Below are positions 27,497-35,960 of a stretch of DNA of 64,000 bases, piece by piece (position 1 is the stretch's first letter; each line of letters opens with the position of its first letter). This DNA is from Martelella sp. HB161492. Lineage in GTDB: Bacteria; Pseudomonadota; Alphaproteobacteria; Rhizobiales; Rhizobiaceae. The notes below the pieces were generated by a model. It made no database searches. It had not been told where the DNA came from and saw only the letters and a list, made by a program, of their open reading frames with translations. A program made the position numbers and the translations under genes. The DNA lies in contig NZ_JAATVV010000009.1 of the NCBI RefSeq assembly GCF_013184775.1, forward strand, positions 171,982 through 235,981. The letters are read 5' to 3'.

Positions 27497-28789
27497 ATGA
27501 GCAATTTCGTAATGAACAGGCGCCGCTTTCTCGGCGCCAGTGCAGGCCTTGCCGCCATGCCACTTTTTGCGCCGCGTCTGGGCTTTGCAGCTGATGCCGC
27601 CAATATCCGCATGGTGTGGTGGGGCTCGGAGGAACGGGCGCGACGCACCACGGAAGCGGTCAAGGCCTTCGAGGCCGCCAATGCGGGCATGAGTGTCGAA
27701 ACCGAATCCATGGGCTGGGACGATTACTGGACCCGCCTTGCGACCCAGGTAGCCGGCGGCAATGCGCCCGATTTCATGCAGATGGATTATCGTTACGTCT
27801 CGGAATATGCCCGGCGCGGCGCAATCCTGCCGCTGGATGACTATCTCGGCTCGGTGCTGAAGATTGAGGATTTCGGCAAGGTCAATCTGGATTCCTGTTC
27901 CGTTGACGGCAAGCTTTACGGGGGCAATGTCGGCGTCAATTCCTTTGGCACCATTCTTGATCCGCAGCTGTGGCAGGATGCCGGTGTCGAGCCGCCGACC
28001 TATGGCACCAGCTGGGATGAATTTACCGAGAAGTGCAAGGCCTACAGTGCCGCGACCAAGGCCAAGGCCAAATATGCAACGGCTGACGCCAGCGGCAGTG
28101 AAAACCTGTTTGAGGGCTGGCTGCGCGAGAACGGCAAGGCGCTTTACACCGCCGATGGCGAAATCGGCTATGATGCTGACGATGCGGCGAAGTGGTTCAC
28201 CTACTGGGCGGATATGCGCAAGGCCAAGGCCTGTGTTCCCGCCGATATTCAGGGGCTTTACAAGAATTCGATCGAAACATCGCCGCTGACGCTTGGCTAT
28301 TCAGCCTCCGACTTTGCCTTCTCCAATCAGTTTGTCGGCTTCCAGAAGCTGAACCAGCCGACGCTCGAGATCACGGCGCAGCCGGTGACCCCGGATGGCA
28401 AGCCTGCGCATTATCTGAAACCGTCGCAGATGTTCTCGATCTACGCCAATTCCAAGGTCCCGGAACAGACGGCGATGCTGATCAATTTCCTGATTGCCGA
28501 TCCGGCTGGCGCGCTGATCCTCGGTGTCGAGCGCGGCGTGCCGGCATCGCCTGCCATCCGTACGGCACTGTTGCCGACACTGGACGCGCCAAGCGCCAAG
28601 GCGGTTCAGTTCATCTCCGATCTCTCTCCCTATGTCGGTGATTTGCCGCCAGCTCCGCCCCAGGGTGCCGGTGAAATGAATGCGGTCATGATCCGCATCA
28701 GCCAGGAGGTCGCCTTCGAGGCGTCGTCGCCGGAAGATGCCGGCAAGGCGCTGGTCGCTGAAGCACAATCCGTGCTGAAGAGGGGGTGA
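27497..28789 (+). CDS. Sugar ABC transporter substrate-binding protein (family 1)
   Basis: 430 residues. The N-terminus MNRRRFLGASAGLAAMPLFA is a Tat-type signal (RRRFLG), unusual but not rare for binding proteins. The mature domain starts around AADAANIRMVWWGSEERARR and has the family-1 layout (PDFMQMDYRYVSEYARRGAI). It should deliver a mono- or oligosaccharide to the two permeases encoded immediately downstream. Tat export suggests it folds before export. The substrate cannot be read from sequence. Confidence 0.9.
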   Translation: MSNFVMNRRRFLGASAGLAAMPLFAPRLGFAADAANIRMVWWGSEERARRTTEAVKAFEAANAGMSVETESMGWDDYWTRLATQVAGGNAPDFMQMDYRYVSEYARRGAILPLDDYLGSVLKIEDFGKVNLDSCSVDGKLYGGNVGVNSFGTILDPQLWQDAGVEPPTYGTSWDEFTEKCKAYSAATKAKAKYATADASGSENLFEGWLRENGKALYTADGEIGYDADDAAKWFTYWADMRKAKACVPADIQGLYKNSIETSPLTLGYSASDFAFSNQFVGFQKLNQPTLEITAQPVTPDGKPAHYLKPSQMFSIYANSKVPEQTAMLINFLIADPAGALILGVERGVPASPAIRTALLPTLDAPSAKAVQFISDLSPYVGDLPPAPPQGAGEMNAVMIRISQEVAFEASSPEDAGKALVAEAQSVLKRG

Positions 28790-28794
28790 GGCAC

Positions 28795-29745
28795 ATGGCG
28801 ATCAGCGAGCAATCGCGCGCCACGGTCCTTGAGGGCGGGGGAAGTCCCCCCGCCCGTTCCATCGCAGGCGTCTTCAAAAAAAACGCATCGGGCTATTTTT
28901 TCCTGGCCCCCTGGCTGATCGGTTTTTTCTGTCTGACGATCGGACCGGCACTGGTGTCGCTCTATCTGTCCTTCACGGATTTCGATCTCTTGCAAAGCCC
29001 GCATTGGGTCGGCATGGCGAATTATGTCCGCATGGCCACCGCAGACCCGAAATTTACCGCGGCCATGCATGTCACCTTCATCTATGTCATTCTCTCGGTG
29101 CCGCTGAAGCTTGCTTTCGCGCTGGCGGTCGCCATGGCACTCAACCGCGGCCTGAAGGGGCTGACGGTCTATCGGGCAATCTTCTATCTGCCCTCGCTGC
29201 TCGGTGCCTCGGTCGCCATTGCCGTGCTGTGGCGGCAGCTCTTCGCCGCTGACGGCATGGTCAACAGCGTTCTGGCGATCTTCGGCATCGAGGGCCCCAG
29301 CTGGATCTCCAATCCGCATTATGCGCTCTACACACTGGTGATCCTGTCGGTGTGGCAGTTCGGCTCGCCGATGATCATCTTTCTTGCCGGACTGCGGCAG
29401 ATCCCGACTGACATGTATGAAGCAGCAAGTCTCGATGGCGCATCGGCCTTCCGGCAGTTCTACCGCATTACCCTGCCGCTTCTGTCGCCGGTGGTGTTCT
29501 TCAACTTCGTCATCCAGACGATCGAGGCGTTCAAGGCGTTCACGCCAGCCTTCATCGTCTCCGGGGGAAGCGGCGGGCCGATCAATTCGACGCTTTTCTA
29601 CACGCTTTATCTCTATCAGGAGGCTTTCGGCTATTTCCGCATGGGCTATGCCTCGGCGCTGGCCTGGGTGCTGGTGGTCATCATTGCGATCTTCACCGCC
29701 TTTTCCTTCCTGACGACAAAATACTGGGTGCACTACGATGAGTGA
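28795..29745 (+). CDS. Sugar ABC transporter permease (MalF/UgpA-type)
   Basis: 316 residues from ATG 28795, following an AGGGGGTGAG ribosome binding site; a GTG at 28786 overlapping the previous stop is an alternative. Six membrane spans are visible, the first being YFFLAPWLIGFFCLTIGPAL. The ATPase-contacting EAA loop is YEAASLDGASAFRQFYRITL. It forms the transmembrane channel with the next gene, whose start overlaps its end by 8 bp. Confidence 0.92.
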   Translation: MAISEQSRATVLEGGGSPPARSIAGVFKKNASGYFFLAPWLIGFFCLTIGPALVSLYLSFTDFDLLQSPHWVGMANYVRMATADPKFTAAMHVTFIYVILSVPLKLAFALAVAMALNRGLKGLTVYRAIFYLPSLLGASVAIAVLWRQLFAADGMVNSVLAIFGIEGPSWISNPHYALYTLVILSVWQFGSPMIIFLAGLRQIPTDMYEAASLDGASAFRQFYRITLPLLSPVVFFNFVIQTIEAFKAFTPAFIVSGGSGGPINSTLFYTLYLYQEAFGYFRMGYASALAWVLVVIIAIFTAFSFLTTKYWVHYDE

Positions 29746-30613
29746 TGAAGCCCGCATTCTTCCCGGTCAGCAAAGCGATCATCCCTATCTCCGCTCGGCA
29801 CTTCTTCATGCCGTGCTGATGGCGGTGTCCTTCGTGATGCTCTATCCGATCCTGTGGATGCTCGCCGGGTCACTGAGGCCTGCCTCGGAACTGTTCGGTG
29901 GCAATACCTCGCTGATCCCCTCGCAGGTGACTGTCTCGGCCTATCCGGATGGCTGGTTCGGCCTGCAGGTGAGCTTCGGCCGGTTTTTCTTCAACTCGCT
30001 GTCGATTGCCACCCTTGCCACGCTTGGCAATGTGTTCGCGGCATCGCTGGCCGCCTTCGCCTTTGCCCGGCTCAACTTTTTCGGGCGCAGTTTCTGGTTC
30101 GCGCTGATGCTCGGCACGTTGATGCTGCCCTATCACGTGACGCTGATCCCGCAATATGTGCTGTTCTTGAACCTCGGCTGGGTGAATACCTGGCTGCCGC
30201 TGATCCTGCCGAAATATTTCGCGGTCGATGCCTTCTTCATCTTCCTGATGGTGCAGTTCTTCCGCGGTATTCCGAAGGAACTGGACGAGGCAGCACAGAT
30301 GGATGGCTGTTCGCCCTGGCGGATCTACCGCAAGGTGATCCTGCCCTTGTCCATGCCGGTTCTGGCGACGGCGGCGATTTTCTCGTTCATCTGGACCTGG
30401 GAGGATTTCTTCGGTCCGTTGATCTACATCTCCGACATGAAGAAATACACCGTGCAGCTTGGCCTCAGATCCTTTGTGGATTCCAGCGGCACATCGAGCT
30501 GGAACGAGCTTTTCGCCATGTCGATCCTGTCCCTGATCCCGATCTTCCTGATCTTCCTGTTCTTCCAGCGGTTGCTGATCGAAGGCATCGCCACCACCGG
30601 AATGAAAAGATGA
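29738..30613 (+). CDS. Sugar ABC transporter permease (MalG/UgpE-type)
   Basis: 291 residues, six spans beginning LLHAVLMAVSFVMLYPILWM. The EAA motif is ELDEAAQMDGCSPWRIYRKV and the C-terminus has the short tail ending GIATTGMKR that is typical of MalG-like subunits. Its ATG lies inside the previous gene (8-bp overlap). Partner of the preceding permease in a CUT1-type importer. Confidence 0.92.
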   Translation: MSDEARILPGQQSDHPYLRSALLHAVLMAVSFVMLYPILWMLAGSLRPASELFGGNTSLIPSQVTVSAYPDGWFGLQVSFGRFFFNSLSIATLATLGNVFAASLAAFAFARLNFFGRSFWFALMLGTLMLPYHVTLIPQYVLFLNLGWVNTWLPLILPKYFAVDAFFIFLMVQFFRGIPKELDEAAQMDGCSPWRIYRKVILPLSMPVLATAAIFSFIWTWEDFFGPLIYISDMKKYTVQLGLRSFVDSSGTSSWNELFAMSILSLIPIFLIFLFFQRLLIEGIATTGMKR

Positions 30614-30679
30614 GGATCACGCGGTCATCGCCTGACCCTGATGGGCAGCAGCGATGCCGCGACGAGAAAGAGAGTAACT

Positions 30680-31759
30680 ATGTCAACGAGCATTCAACTC
30701 AGCAAGGTGACGAAGCGGTTCGGGTCGCTTGATGTGATCCGCGGCATTGACCTTGAAATCCGTCCCGGTGAATTCACCGTTTTCGTCGGTCCCTCCGGCT
30801 GTGGAAAATCGACGCTTCTGCGGATGATCGCAGGCCTTGAGACCATTTCCGGCGGCGATCTTCTGATCGCCGGGACAAGGATGAATGATGTCATGGCCTC
30901 GAAGCGCGGCATTGCCATGGTATTCCAGTCCTATGCGCTCTATCCGCATATGACAGTCTACAAGAACCTCGCTTTCGGTCTGGAGACCGCTGGTCTCAAG
31001 CGGGACGAGATTGACCGCCGGGTCAAGGAAGCCGCCGAAACGCTTCGCATCAGCGAATATCTCTCCCGCCGGCCCAAGGCCCTGTCCGGCGGCCAGCGCC
31101 AGCGTGTGGCGATCGGACGGTCGATCGTGCGCGATCCGAATATCTTCCTGTTCGACGAGCCCTTGTCCAATCTCGATGCCGAGCTTCGGGTGCAGATGCG
31201 CGTCGAGATTGCCAAGCTGCATGAGCGGCTGGGCAACACCATGATTTACGTGACCCATGATCAGGTTGAGGCTATGACCATGGCGGACCGGATCGTGGTC
31301 TTGAAGAGCGGACAGGTGATGCAGGTCGGCACGCCGCTCGAGCTCTACAACACGCCGGCCAACCAGTTCGTTGCCGGCTTTATCGGATCGCCGAAGATGA
31401 ACTTTCTTGAAGGCACGCTTGGCAGCGATGGCACGCTGACCGTTGCCGGAACAACGGTCAGGCTGAGCGGAGCTGCGGCCGGACTTTCGGCTGCCGGCGA
31501 GACGGTTACGTTCGGCATCCGGCCGGAACATATTGTTCTCGGCGAAAGTGCCGGTGAAACGCTCGGCGAGGCTCGGGTTGAGCTGGTCGAGCATCTTGGC
31601 GGCACGACGGCACTTCATGCAACGACGTCAACGGGTGAGAGCCTGACCGTTGTTGCACCCGGTCAGTCGAAGATCGCCCATGGCGATCTCATTCCCATCG
31701 GTTTCGATGCGGAAAACGGCCATGTCTTTTCGAAGGACGGGGCAGCGCTCCGTCATTGA
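30680..31759 (+). CDS. Sugar ABC transporter ATPase (UgpC/MsmK-type)
   Basis: 359 residues from ATG 30680. Walker A is VGPSGCGKSTLLRMIAGLE, the signature LSGGQRQRVAIGRSIVRDP, Walker B FLFDEPLSNLDAELR, and the switch His lies in IYVTHDQVEAMTMADR. The C-terminal region (about 235-359) is the TOBE/OB domain of sugar importers (FGIRPEHIVLGES). It powers the two preceding permeases. An in-frame extension to 30641 lacks family sequence. Confidence 0.93.
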   Translation: MSTSIQLSKVTKRFGSLDVIRGIDLEIRPGEFTVFVGPSGCGKSTLLRMIAGLETISGGDLLIAGTRMNDVMASKRGIAMVFQSYALYPHMTVYKNLAFGLETAGLKRDEIDRRVKEAAETLRISEYLSRRPKALSGGQRQRVAIGRSIVRDPNIFLFDEPLSNLDAELRVQMRVEIAKLHERLGNTMIYVTHDQVEAMTMADRIVVLKSGQVMQVGTPLELYNTPANQFVAGFIGSPKMNFLEGTLGSDGTLTVAGTTVRLSGAAAGLSAAGETVTFGIRPEHIVLGESAGETLGEARVELVEHLGGTTALHATTSTGESLTVVAPGQSKIAHGDLIPIGFDAENGHVFSKDGAALRH

Positions 31760-31812
31760 AATGCAGTCAATTGCCCGGCCATGTGAGGCCGGGCCATCAA
31801 AAGGGCAAGACA

Positions 31813-33123
31813 ATGAAATACGCAATCGTTGGTACGGGATCGCGGCACAAGATGTTTCGTGGCGCCGTTGCCGATACCTATGCTGACAAGAACGACCTTG
31901 TGGGCCTGTGCGACATCAACGAGAAGCGGCTGGCGCTCTCGGCTCTGGCCGTCGACAAGGGCGGAAACGGCATTGCGACCTACCGTGCCGAACAATTCGG
32001 CGAAATGATCGATGAGCAGAAGCCGAATACCGTCATCGTCACCGTGCCGGACTATCTCCATCACGATTATATCATCGATGCCATGCGGCGCGGTTGCGAT
32101 GTGATGACCGAAAAACCGATGACCATCGATCTGTCCAAGCTGAAGGCCATTCTCGATGTGCAGAAGGAGACCGGCCGCAAGGTGACGGTCACCTTCAACT
32201 ATCGCTACACGCCGGCCCGCACGCAGATCAAGGACATTTTGATGTCGGGCGCGATCGGTGATGTGACGGCGGTTTCCTTCCGCTGGTATCTCGACCGCGT
32301 TCACGGTGCCGACTATTTCCGCCGCTGGCATCGCTACAAGAACCAGTCCGGCGGTCTGCTGGTGCACAAGTCGACGCATCATTTCGATCTCGTCAACTGG
32401 TGGCTCGGTTCGTCGCCGACAAATGTCACCGCCCATGGCAGCCGTGCCTTTTATCAGCCGGAGATGGCCAAGCAGATGGGGCTCAGCGAACGTGGACCGC
32501 GCTGTTACGGCTGTCCCGTGGCGGAAAAATGCGATCTGAGGCTGGATCTGATGGCCGACGAGGCCCTGCGCGAGCTCTATCTGGACGCCGAGGATGAGGA
32601 TGGCTATCTGCGTGATCGCTGCGTTTTCGACGAAGACATCACCATCGAGGACACGATGCAGGTTCACGCCACCTATGCCAATGGGGCGATGCTGAACTAC
32701 ACGCTTTGCGCCTACAGCCCCTGGGAAGGGCTTGAGGTGAAGTTCTACGGTACCAAGGGCGAGCTGTCGCATCGCCATGTCGAGGTGCATGGCGTTTTCG
32801 GCGGCGAACGGGCCAAGGCGGAAGGTTCGGAGGCTATGACCACGACACTTTATGTGGCCGGCAAGCCTGCGGAAGATCTTCCGGTGTGGGAAGGGGCAGG
32901 GGCCCATGGCGGCGCTGACCCGGTCATGCTTGGCTATCTGTTCGATCCGGACATGGGCCATGACCGCTATGGGCGCGGATCGACCCATATTGACGGCGCC
33001 TGGTCGATCCTGACCGGGATTGCCGCCAATGCCTCGATTGAACGCAATGAAACCGTTCACATTGACAGTTTCCTGTCCGAGCACGGTATCGTCCTGCCGA
33101 AGAAGGAATGGAAATTCGGCTGA
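31813..33123 (+). CDS. Gfo/Idh/MocA family oxidoreductase with a Cys cluster
   Basis: 436 residues from ATG 31813. The N-terminal nucleotide-binding fold starts YAIVGTGSRHKMFRGAVADT; the catalytic EKP motif occurs in DVMTEKPMTID. The C-terminal substrate domain contains HKSTHHFDLVNWWLG and, unusually, four Cys residues at about 231, 234, 240 and 270 (CYGCPVAEKC, then RDRCVF) that could bind a metal. It is the last gene of the sugar ABC operon, so it probably oxidises or epimerises the imported sugar. A split terminator and the second repeat element follow its stop. Confidence 0.88.
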   Translation: MKYAIVGTGSRHKMFRGAVADTYADKNDLVGLCDINEKRLALSALAVDKGGNGIATYRAEQFGEMIDEQKPNTVIVTVPDYLHHDYIIDAMRRGCDVMTEKPMTIDLSKLKAILDVQKETGRKVTVTFNYRYTPARTQIKDILMSGAIGDVTAVSFRWYLDRVHGADYFRRWHRYKNQSGGLLVHKSTHHFDLVNWWLGSSPTNVTAHGSRAFYQPEMAKQMGLSERGPRCYGCPVAEKCDLRLDLMADEALRELYLDAEDEDGYLRDRCVFDEDITIEDTMQVHATYANGAMLNYTLCAYSPWEGLEVKFYGTKGELSHRHVEVHGVFGGERAKAEGSEAMTTTLYVAGKPAEDLPVWEGAGAHGGADPVMLGYLFDPDMGHDRYGRGSTHIDGAWSILTGIAANASIERNETVHIDSFLSEHGIVLPKKEWKFG

Positions 33124-33133
33124 ATTGAAAAAG

Positions 33134-33153
33134 GCCGGCGGAGCGATCCGCCG
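33134..33153. repeat. Left direct repeat: duplicated terminator core, copy 2
   Basis: GCCGGCGGAGCGATCCGCCG, a stem-loop, recurs without mismatch at 33365-33384. It is preceded by GAAAAAG, the 5' outer arm of a terminator whose 3' arm (CTTTTTC) now lies beyond the other repeat. The sequence is unrelated to the repeats flanking copy 1, so it belongs to this locus and not to the element. Confidence 0.85.
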
Positions 33154-33364
33154 ACCCTTTGACTGCTGACAGAGTCATTCAGATTGCCTCATTGGGGTGA
33201 GATAGCTCTCCTCCGTCGTCATCCCCGTGCTCGTCACGGGGATCCAGGCTCTTTATGGCGTTGGATAAGAGAGACTTTCGCCGCGCGGACGCGCGTCGGC
33301 TGGATGCCTGTGACCAGCACAGGCATGACGCTAGAGAAGGGAACTCGGTTTGCCAACAAGCTGA
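33154..33364 (-). mobile_element. MITE-like non-coding repeat element, copy 2 (211 bp, inverted)
   Basis: The reverse complement aligns with 9059-9267 end to end, with near identity over the hairpin arms and the central palindrome GCCGACGCGCGTCCGCGCGG and divergence in the spacers. It again lies between convergent genes (oxidoreductase and lytic-transglycosylase-like lipoprotein) and inside a terminator. It has no coding capacity. Orientation and flanks differ from copy 1, which argues for independent insertion and against duplication of a larger segment. Confidence 0.75.
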
Positions 33365-33384
33365 GCCGGCGGAGCGATCCGCCG
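33365..33384. repeat. Right direct repeat: duplicated terminator core, copy 2
   Basis: Identical to 33134-33153 and followed by GCTTTTTC. With the GAAAAAG upstream of the left repeat it reconstitutes a strong bidirectional terminator (GCCGGCGGA stem, GCGA loop, A/T outer arms) that must have existed before insertion. The remaining half can still act as a hairpin plus T-tract on the forward strand. Confidence 0.85.
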
Positions 33385-33412
33385 GCTTTTTCAGGAAAAG
33401 CCGTGGCCTGGT

Positions 33413-34006
33413 TTAGTTCAGGCAGTGGCGCAGCTGCAATTCGTAGGTGCGGGCCATTTTCTGAGCCCGGGCAGCGCCATTAAGGGCAACCGGACGGTTT
33501 TTGTAAACGCCGCGGGCATAGCCCGTCTGACCGCTGTGATAGGCGAGGTAGAGGTCGTAGGCGTCATTGAGCGGAATGCCGTTCCGGACATGGCTCTGAT
33601 AGTGATACCAGGCAATGAATGCGATCGAATCGCCGAAATCCGTGCGGCTTGCACCGCGGTTTCCGGTCTGACGCTTGTAGTCATCCCAGGTGCCGTCAAG
33701 CGCCTGGGAAAAGCCGAGGGCGCTGGAGGGGCGGGAGCCCGGGAAAATGCCGAAATACCATTTGCGCGGCGGACGAGCATTGGAATCGTAAGACGATTCC
33801 ACATAAACCGTCGCCATCAGAACCGAGACGGGCACGCCATACTGGTTGGATGCACGCTTGACGTCACGCGACCAGTTCTCGAAAATTCCGTTCTTTTGCG
33901 CCAAAACGGCGCAGCTGTTTTCGGTATTGCTGATCGTAGTCGAGCAGCTCGACAGAACAGCAAGGCTGAGCAGGGCAAAAATGGCCGACAGAACCGATCT
34001 CTTCAT
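33413..34006 (-). CDS. Lytic-transglycosylase-like (SLT domain) lipoprotein
   Basis: 197 residues. The N-terminal lipoprotein signal ends in the lipobox LAVLSSCS (Cys about 21). The body resembles SLT lysozyme-fold proteins: VSVLMATVYVESSYDSNARP carries the catalytic-Glu region, with GFSQALDGTWDDYKRQTGNR and FIAWYHYQSHVRNGIPLNDA following. It would cleave the peptidoglycan backbone from the inner leaflet of the outer membrane. It stands alone, convergent with the sugar operon. Confidence 0.85.
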   Translation of the reverse strand: MKRSVLSAIFALLSLAVLSSCSTTISNTENSCAVLAQKNGIFENWSRDVKRASNQYGVPVSVLMATVYVESSYDSNARPPRKWYFGIFPGSRPSSALGFSQALDGTWDDYKRQTGNRGASRTDFGDSIAFIAWYHYQSHVRNGIPLNDAYDLYLAYHSGQTGYARGVYKNRPVALNGAARAQKMARTYELQLRHCLN

Positions 34007-34260
34007 GCTTGCAGCTATTAGGTAACAGACCTTAAAAAAACGTTGGCAAACACGGTTAATGCCGCATCCGGCAATCCTGCACTTGATCTTCGTGCCCGCT
34101 CGTGCTGAAGCTTGCGCCGGGCATGCCTGCAGCGGAAAAAGTTTGGCTTTGACATAAGCCCCACCGCACTATAAGGGGACCGCCTGATAACTAGAGCTGT
34201 AAATTTCGGCTCGACGGCTTGAATGCCGGTCTTCATCCGGAGAATCACGAGGGTATTGAC
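34007..34260. other. Intergenic region upstream of the FYDLN-acid gene
   Basis: 254 bp between divergent genes. It contains GTTTGGCTTTGACATAAGCC (34140-34159), which could supply a -35 element for the FYDLN gene. No small gene or RNA recognised. Confidence 0.4.
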
Positions 34261-34659
34261 GTGGCCAAAGCGGAACTTGGAACCAAGAGAACCTGCCCCG
34301 ATACGGGCAAGAAATTCTATGACCTGAACAAGGATCCGGTCGTGTCGCCCTATTCGGGCAATTCGTGGCCACGGTCCTTCTTTGACGATACGGCCATCAG
34401 CAAGGTCCTTGAGAAGGAAGAGGAAGAAAGCGACGTCCAGGAAGTCGACACCGAAAACGGTGATGTCGAACTGGTTTCGCTTGAGGCATCGGATGACGAC
34501 AGCCCCTCTGACAACATGCCGGACATCGATGGCGAAGAAGATGATGATGTCGATCTCGGCGACGATGATGACGACACCTTCCTCGAAGAAGATGATGATG
34601 ACGATGATGACGATGTTTCCGGCATTATCGGCGTTTCCGACGACGACGAGGAAAACTGA
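34261..34659 (+). CDS. TIGR02300 family protein (FYDLN acid domain)
   Basis: 132 residues starting with GTG at 34261, chosen because the conserved family start AKAELGTKRTCP follows and CGAGGG lies 6 bp upstream. The N-terminal segment CPDTGKKFYDLNKDPVVSPY is the family signature with a possible zinc knuckle half (RTCPDTG). From about residue 57 the protein is extremely acidic, with runs of Asp (for example DDDDDDDDVSG) and probably disordered. The family is restricted mostly to alphaproteobacteria and has no settled function. Confidence 0.88.
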   Translation: MAKAELGTKRTCPDTGKKFYDLNKDPVVSPYSGNSWPRSFFDDTAISKVLEKEEEESDVQEVDTENGDVELVSLEASDDDSPSDNMPDIDGEEDDDVDLGDDDDDTFLEEDDDDDDDDVSGIIGVSDDDEEN

Positions 34660-34693
34660 TCGCGCATTGATGTGATCAGGTCTGGATCTTGTA

Positions 34694-34720
34694 CAAACCC
34701 GCGCTTCGGCGCGGGTTTTT
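34694..34720. terminator. Bidirectional terminator
   Basis: AAACCCGCGC, TTCG loop, GCGCGGGTTT with a T-tract. It ends the FYDLN transcript, and on the reverse strand its A/T arm overlaps the stop codon of the kinase remnant (TAA at 34721-34719). Confidence 0.85.
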
Positions 34721-34880
34721 ACGTTCGCGCCGTGTGGAGCCGGGCAGGCAGGGGGCCTTCCGCGCCAAGATTGATCCAGTCTCCGTCAAAACTGTCCTGA
34801 ATGGCGCGTGCGATGCTGGTTTTGCCGGAACGTGTTGCGCCGTTCAGAATGATGATCCGTCCATTTCCGTGCGCGATCAT
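34719..34880 (-). pseudogene. 53-codon remnant of a chloramphenicol-phosphotransferase-like kinase
   Basis: A short frame missed by length cut-offs. ATG at 34880 overlaps the racemase stop by 4 bp (ATGA). The translation has a P-loop near its start: GRIIILNGATRSGKTSIARA, then FDGDWINLGAEG, matching the N-terminal Walker A and following strand of CPT-like and related AAA small-molecule kinases (normally about 170-190 residues). It stops at 34719, inside the shared terminator. Only the nucleotide-binding start survives, so it is most likely a truncated gene, although it may still be translated through coupling. Confidence 0.65.
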
Positions 34881-35515
34881 CGGCCGTGAGCGGCGTTGGC
34901 GGCCGCGAGCAGGCCCGCCGATGGGCTGGTGAAGGCCTTCGGGCCGGTCGAGGCGCGTTCTGCCGCCTCTGCCATGGTGGCCTGGGCAAGGGCGATATGA
35001 TCGGCGCTCTGTGAATAGGCCCGGTCAATGGCTGCGGCGATGTCGTTGTAATAGCCATCCAGATCGCCAGCCTTGCGCCTGGCCCAGGCACCCTCAACCA
35101 GCTGGATTGCGAAATTGCCGCCAGATGGTTCTGCGATGCGGGCAAAGAGGGCGCGTGTCGGCTCCATCGTGGTCGGCGCGGCGCAGAGCACGACAAGCCT
35201 GCCGCCGGCGCCAAGGGCCTCAACGGCCAGTGCCTCATCGACACGCAGGACGGGGCTTGCGGCTTCTGTCACTGCCTCGCTTGCCGGGCCGAGCGTCGAG
35301 CAGGTCAGCAAGACGGCATCGGCGCTGCGCGACAGCGCTTCGAGCGCACGGGCCGCCTCGTCCCGGATCGCAGCCGTCAGCGCGCCCTGTTCTTCGGCGC
35401 GCGCCAGAAGATCGGCACGCAGCGTGTGGCTCAGTGTCAGGCCATCGATGGCGCGCGCCGCCGCGTCAAAAACGGCGATATTGCTTTCAACGGTGTGGAG
35501 GCAGGCGACATGCAT
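34877..35515 (-). CDS. Asp/Glu/hydantoin racemase-like protein
   Basis: 212 residues from ATG 35515, behind GGAG. The family hallmark is one Cys in each half acting as acid/base: here VLLTCSTLGPASEAV in the first half and LVVLCAAPTTMEPTRALF in the second, where the second Cys is offset from the usual catalytic position. Start MHVACLHTVESNIAVFDAAA is typical. The substrate is not evident. It is followed, with 4-bp overlap, by the kinase remnant, suggesting a former two-gene operon. Confidence 0.7.
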   Translation of the reverse strand: MHVACLHTVESNIAVFDAAARAIDGLTLSHTLRADLLARAEEQGALTAAIRDEAARALEALSRSADAVLLTCSTLGPASEAVTEAASPVLRVDEALAVEALGAGGRLVVLCAAPTTMEPTRALFARIAEPSGGNFAIQLVEGAWARRKAGDLDGYYNDIAAAIDRAYSQSADHIALAQATMAEAAERASTGPKAFTSPSAGLLAAANAAHGR

Positions 35516-35791
35516 TTCATTCTCCGCTCGAATCGTGGGTGACAGGGTGAGGGTAGCGCAGTGCGATGACGGTTTCACGGGCCCGTTTCAGTGATGGCGC
35601 TGCGGACAGGGCAAACTTTCTCACACTGCAAAAGCCCTTGTTTCGGGCGATTTTTCACCGCCGATGAAATTTTTGCGACGCAAGTCATTTTTGGGGCTTG
35701 CATCCGTCAGGAAAGCAAAGTAACAAGCCGCCATCCGACGCGAACAGGCGCCGGGCGGGTCGAAAAAGAACCAGCTTTCGATCTGTTTCGT

Positions 35792-35867
35792 GGGGCTATA
35801 GCTCAGCTGGGAGAGCGCCTGCATGGCATGCAGGAGGTCAGCGGTTCGATCCCGCTTAGCTCCACCA
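35792..35867 (+). tRNA. tRNA-Ala (GGC anticodon)
   Basis: A 76-nt cloverleaf: acceptor GGGGCTA with TAGCTCC, D arm GCTC...GAGC, anticodon stem CCTGC/GCAGG with loop ATGGCAT (anticodon GGC), T arm with GGTTCGATCCC, and encoded ACCA end. Reads GCC and GCU alanine codons. Confidence 0.95.
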
Positions 35868-35960
35868 AATCTTCCCCTTGTTTGTAAATTGCAGCATAGT
35901 TTGAACACCTTGGACAGGCTTTGACCGTTTAGGTCACATGGCTTCGTCTTCGCTATCGGG

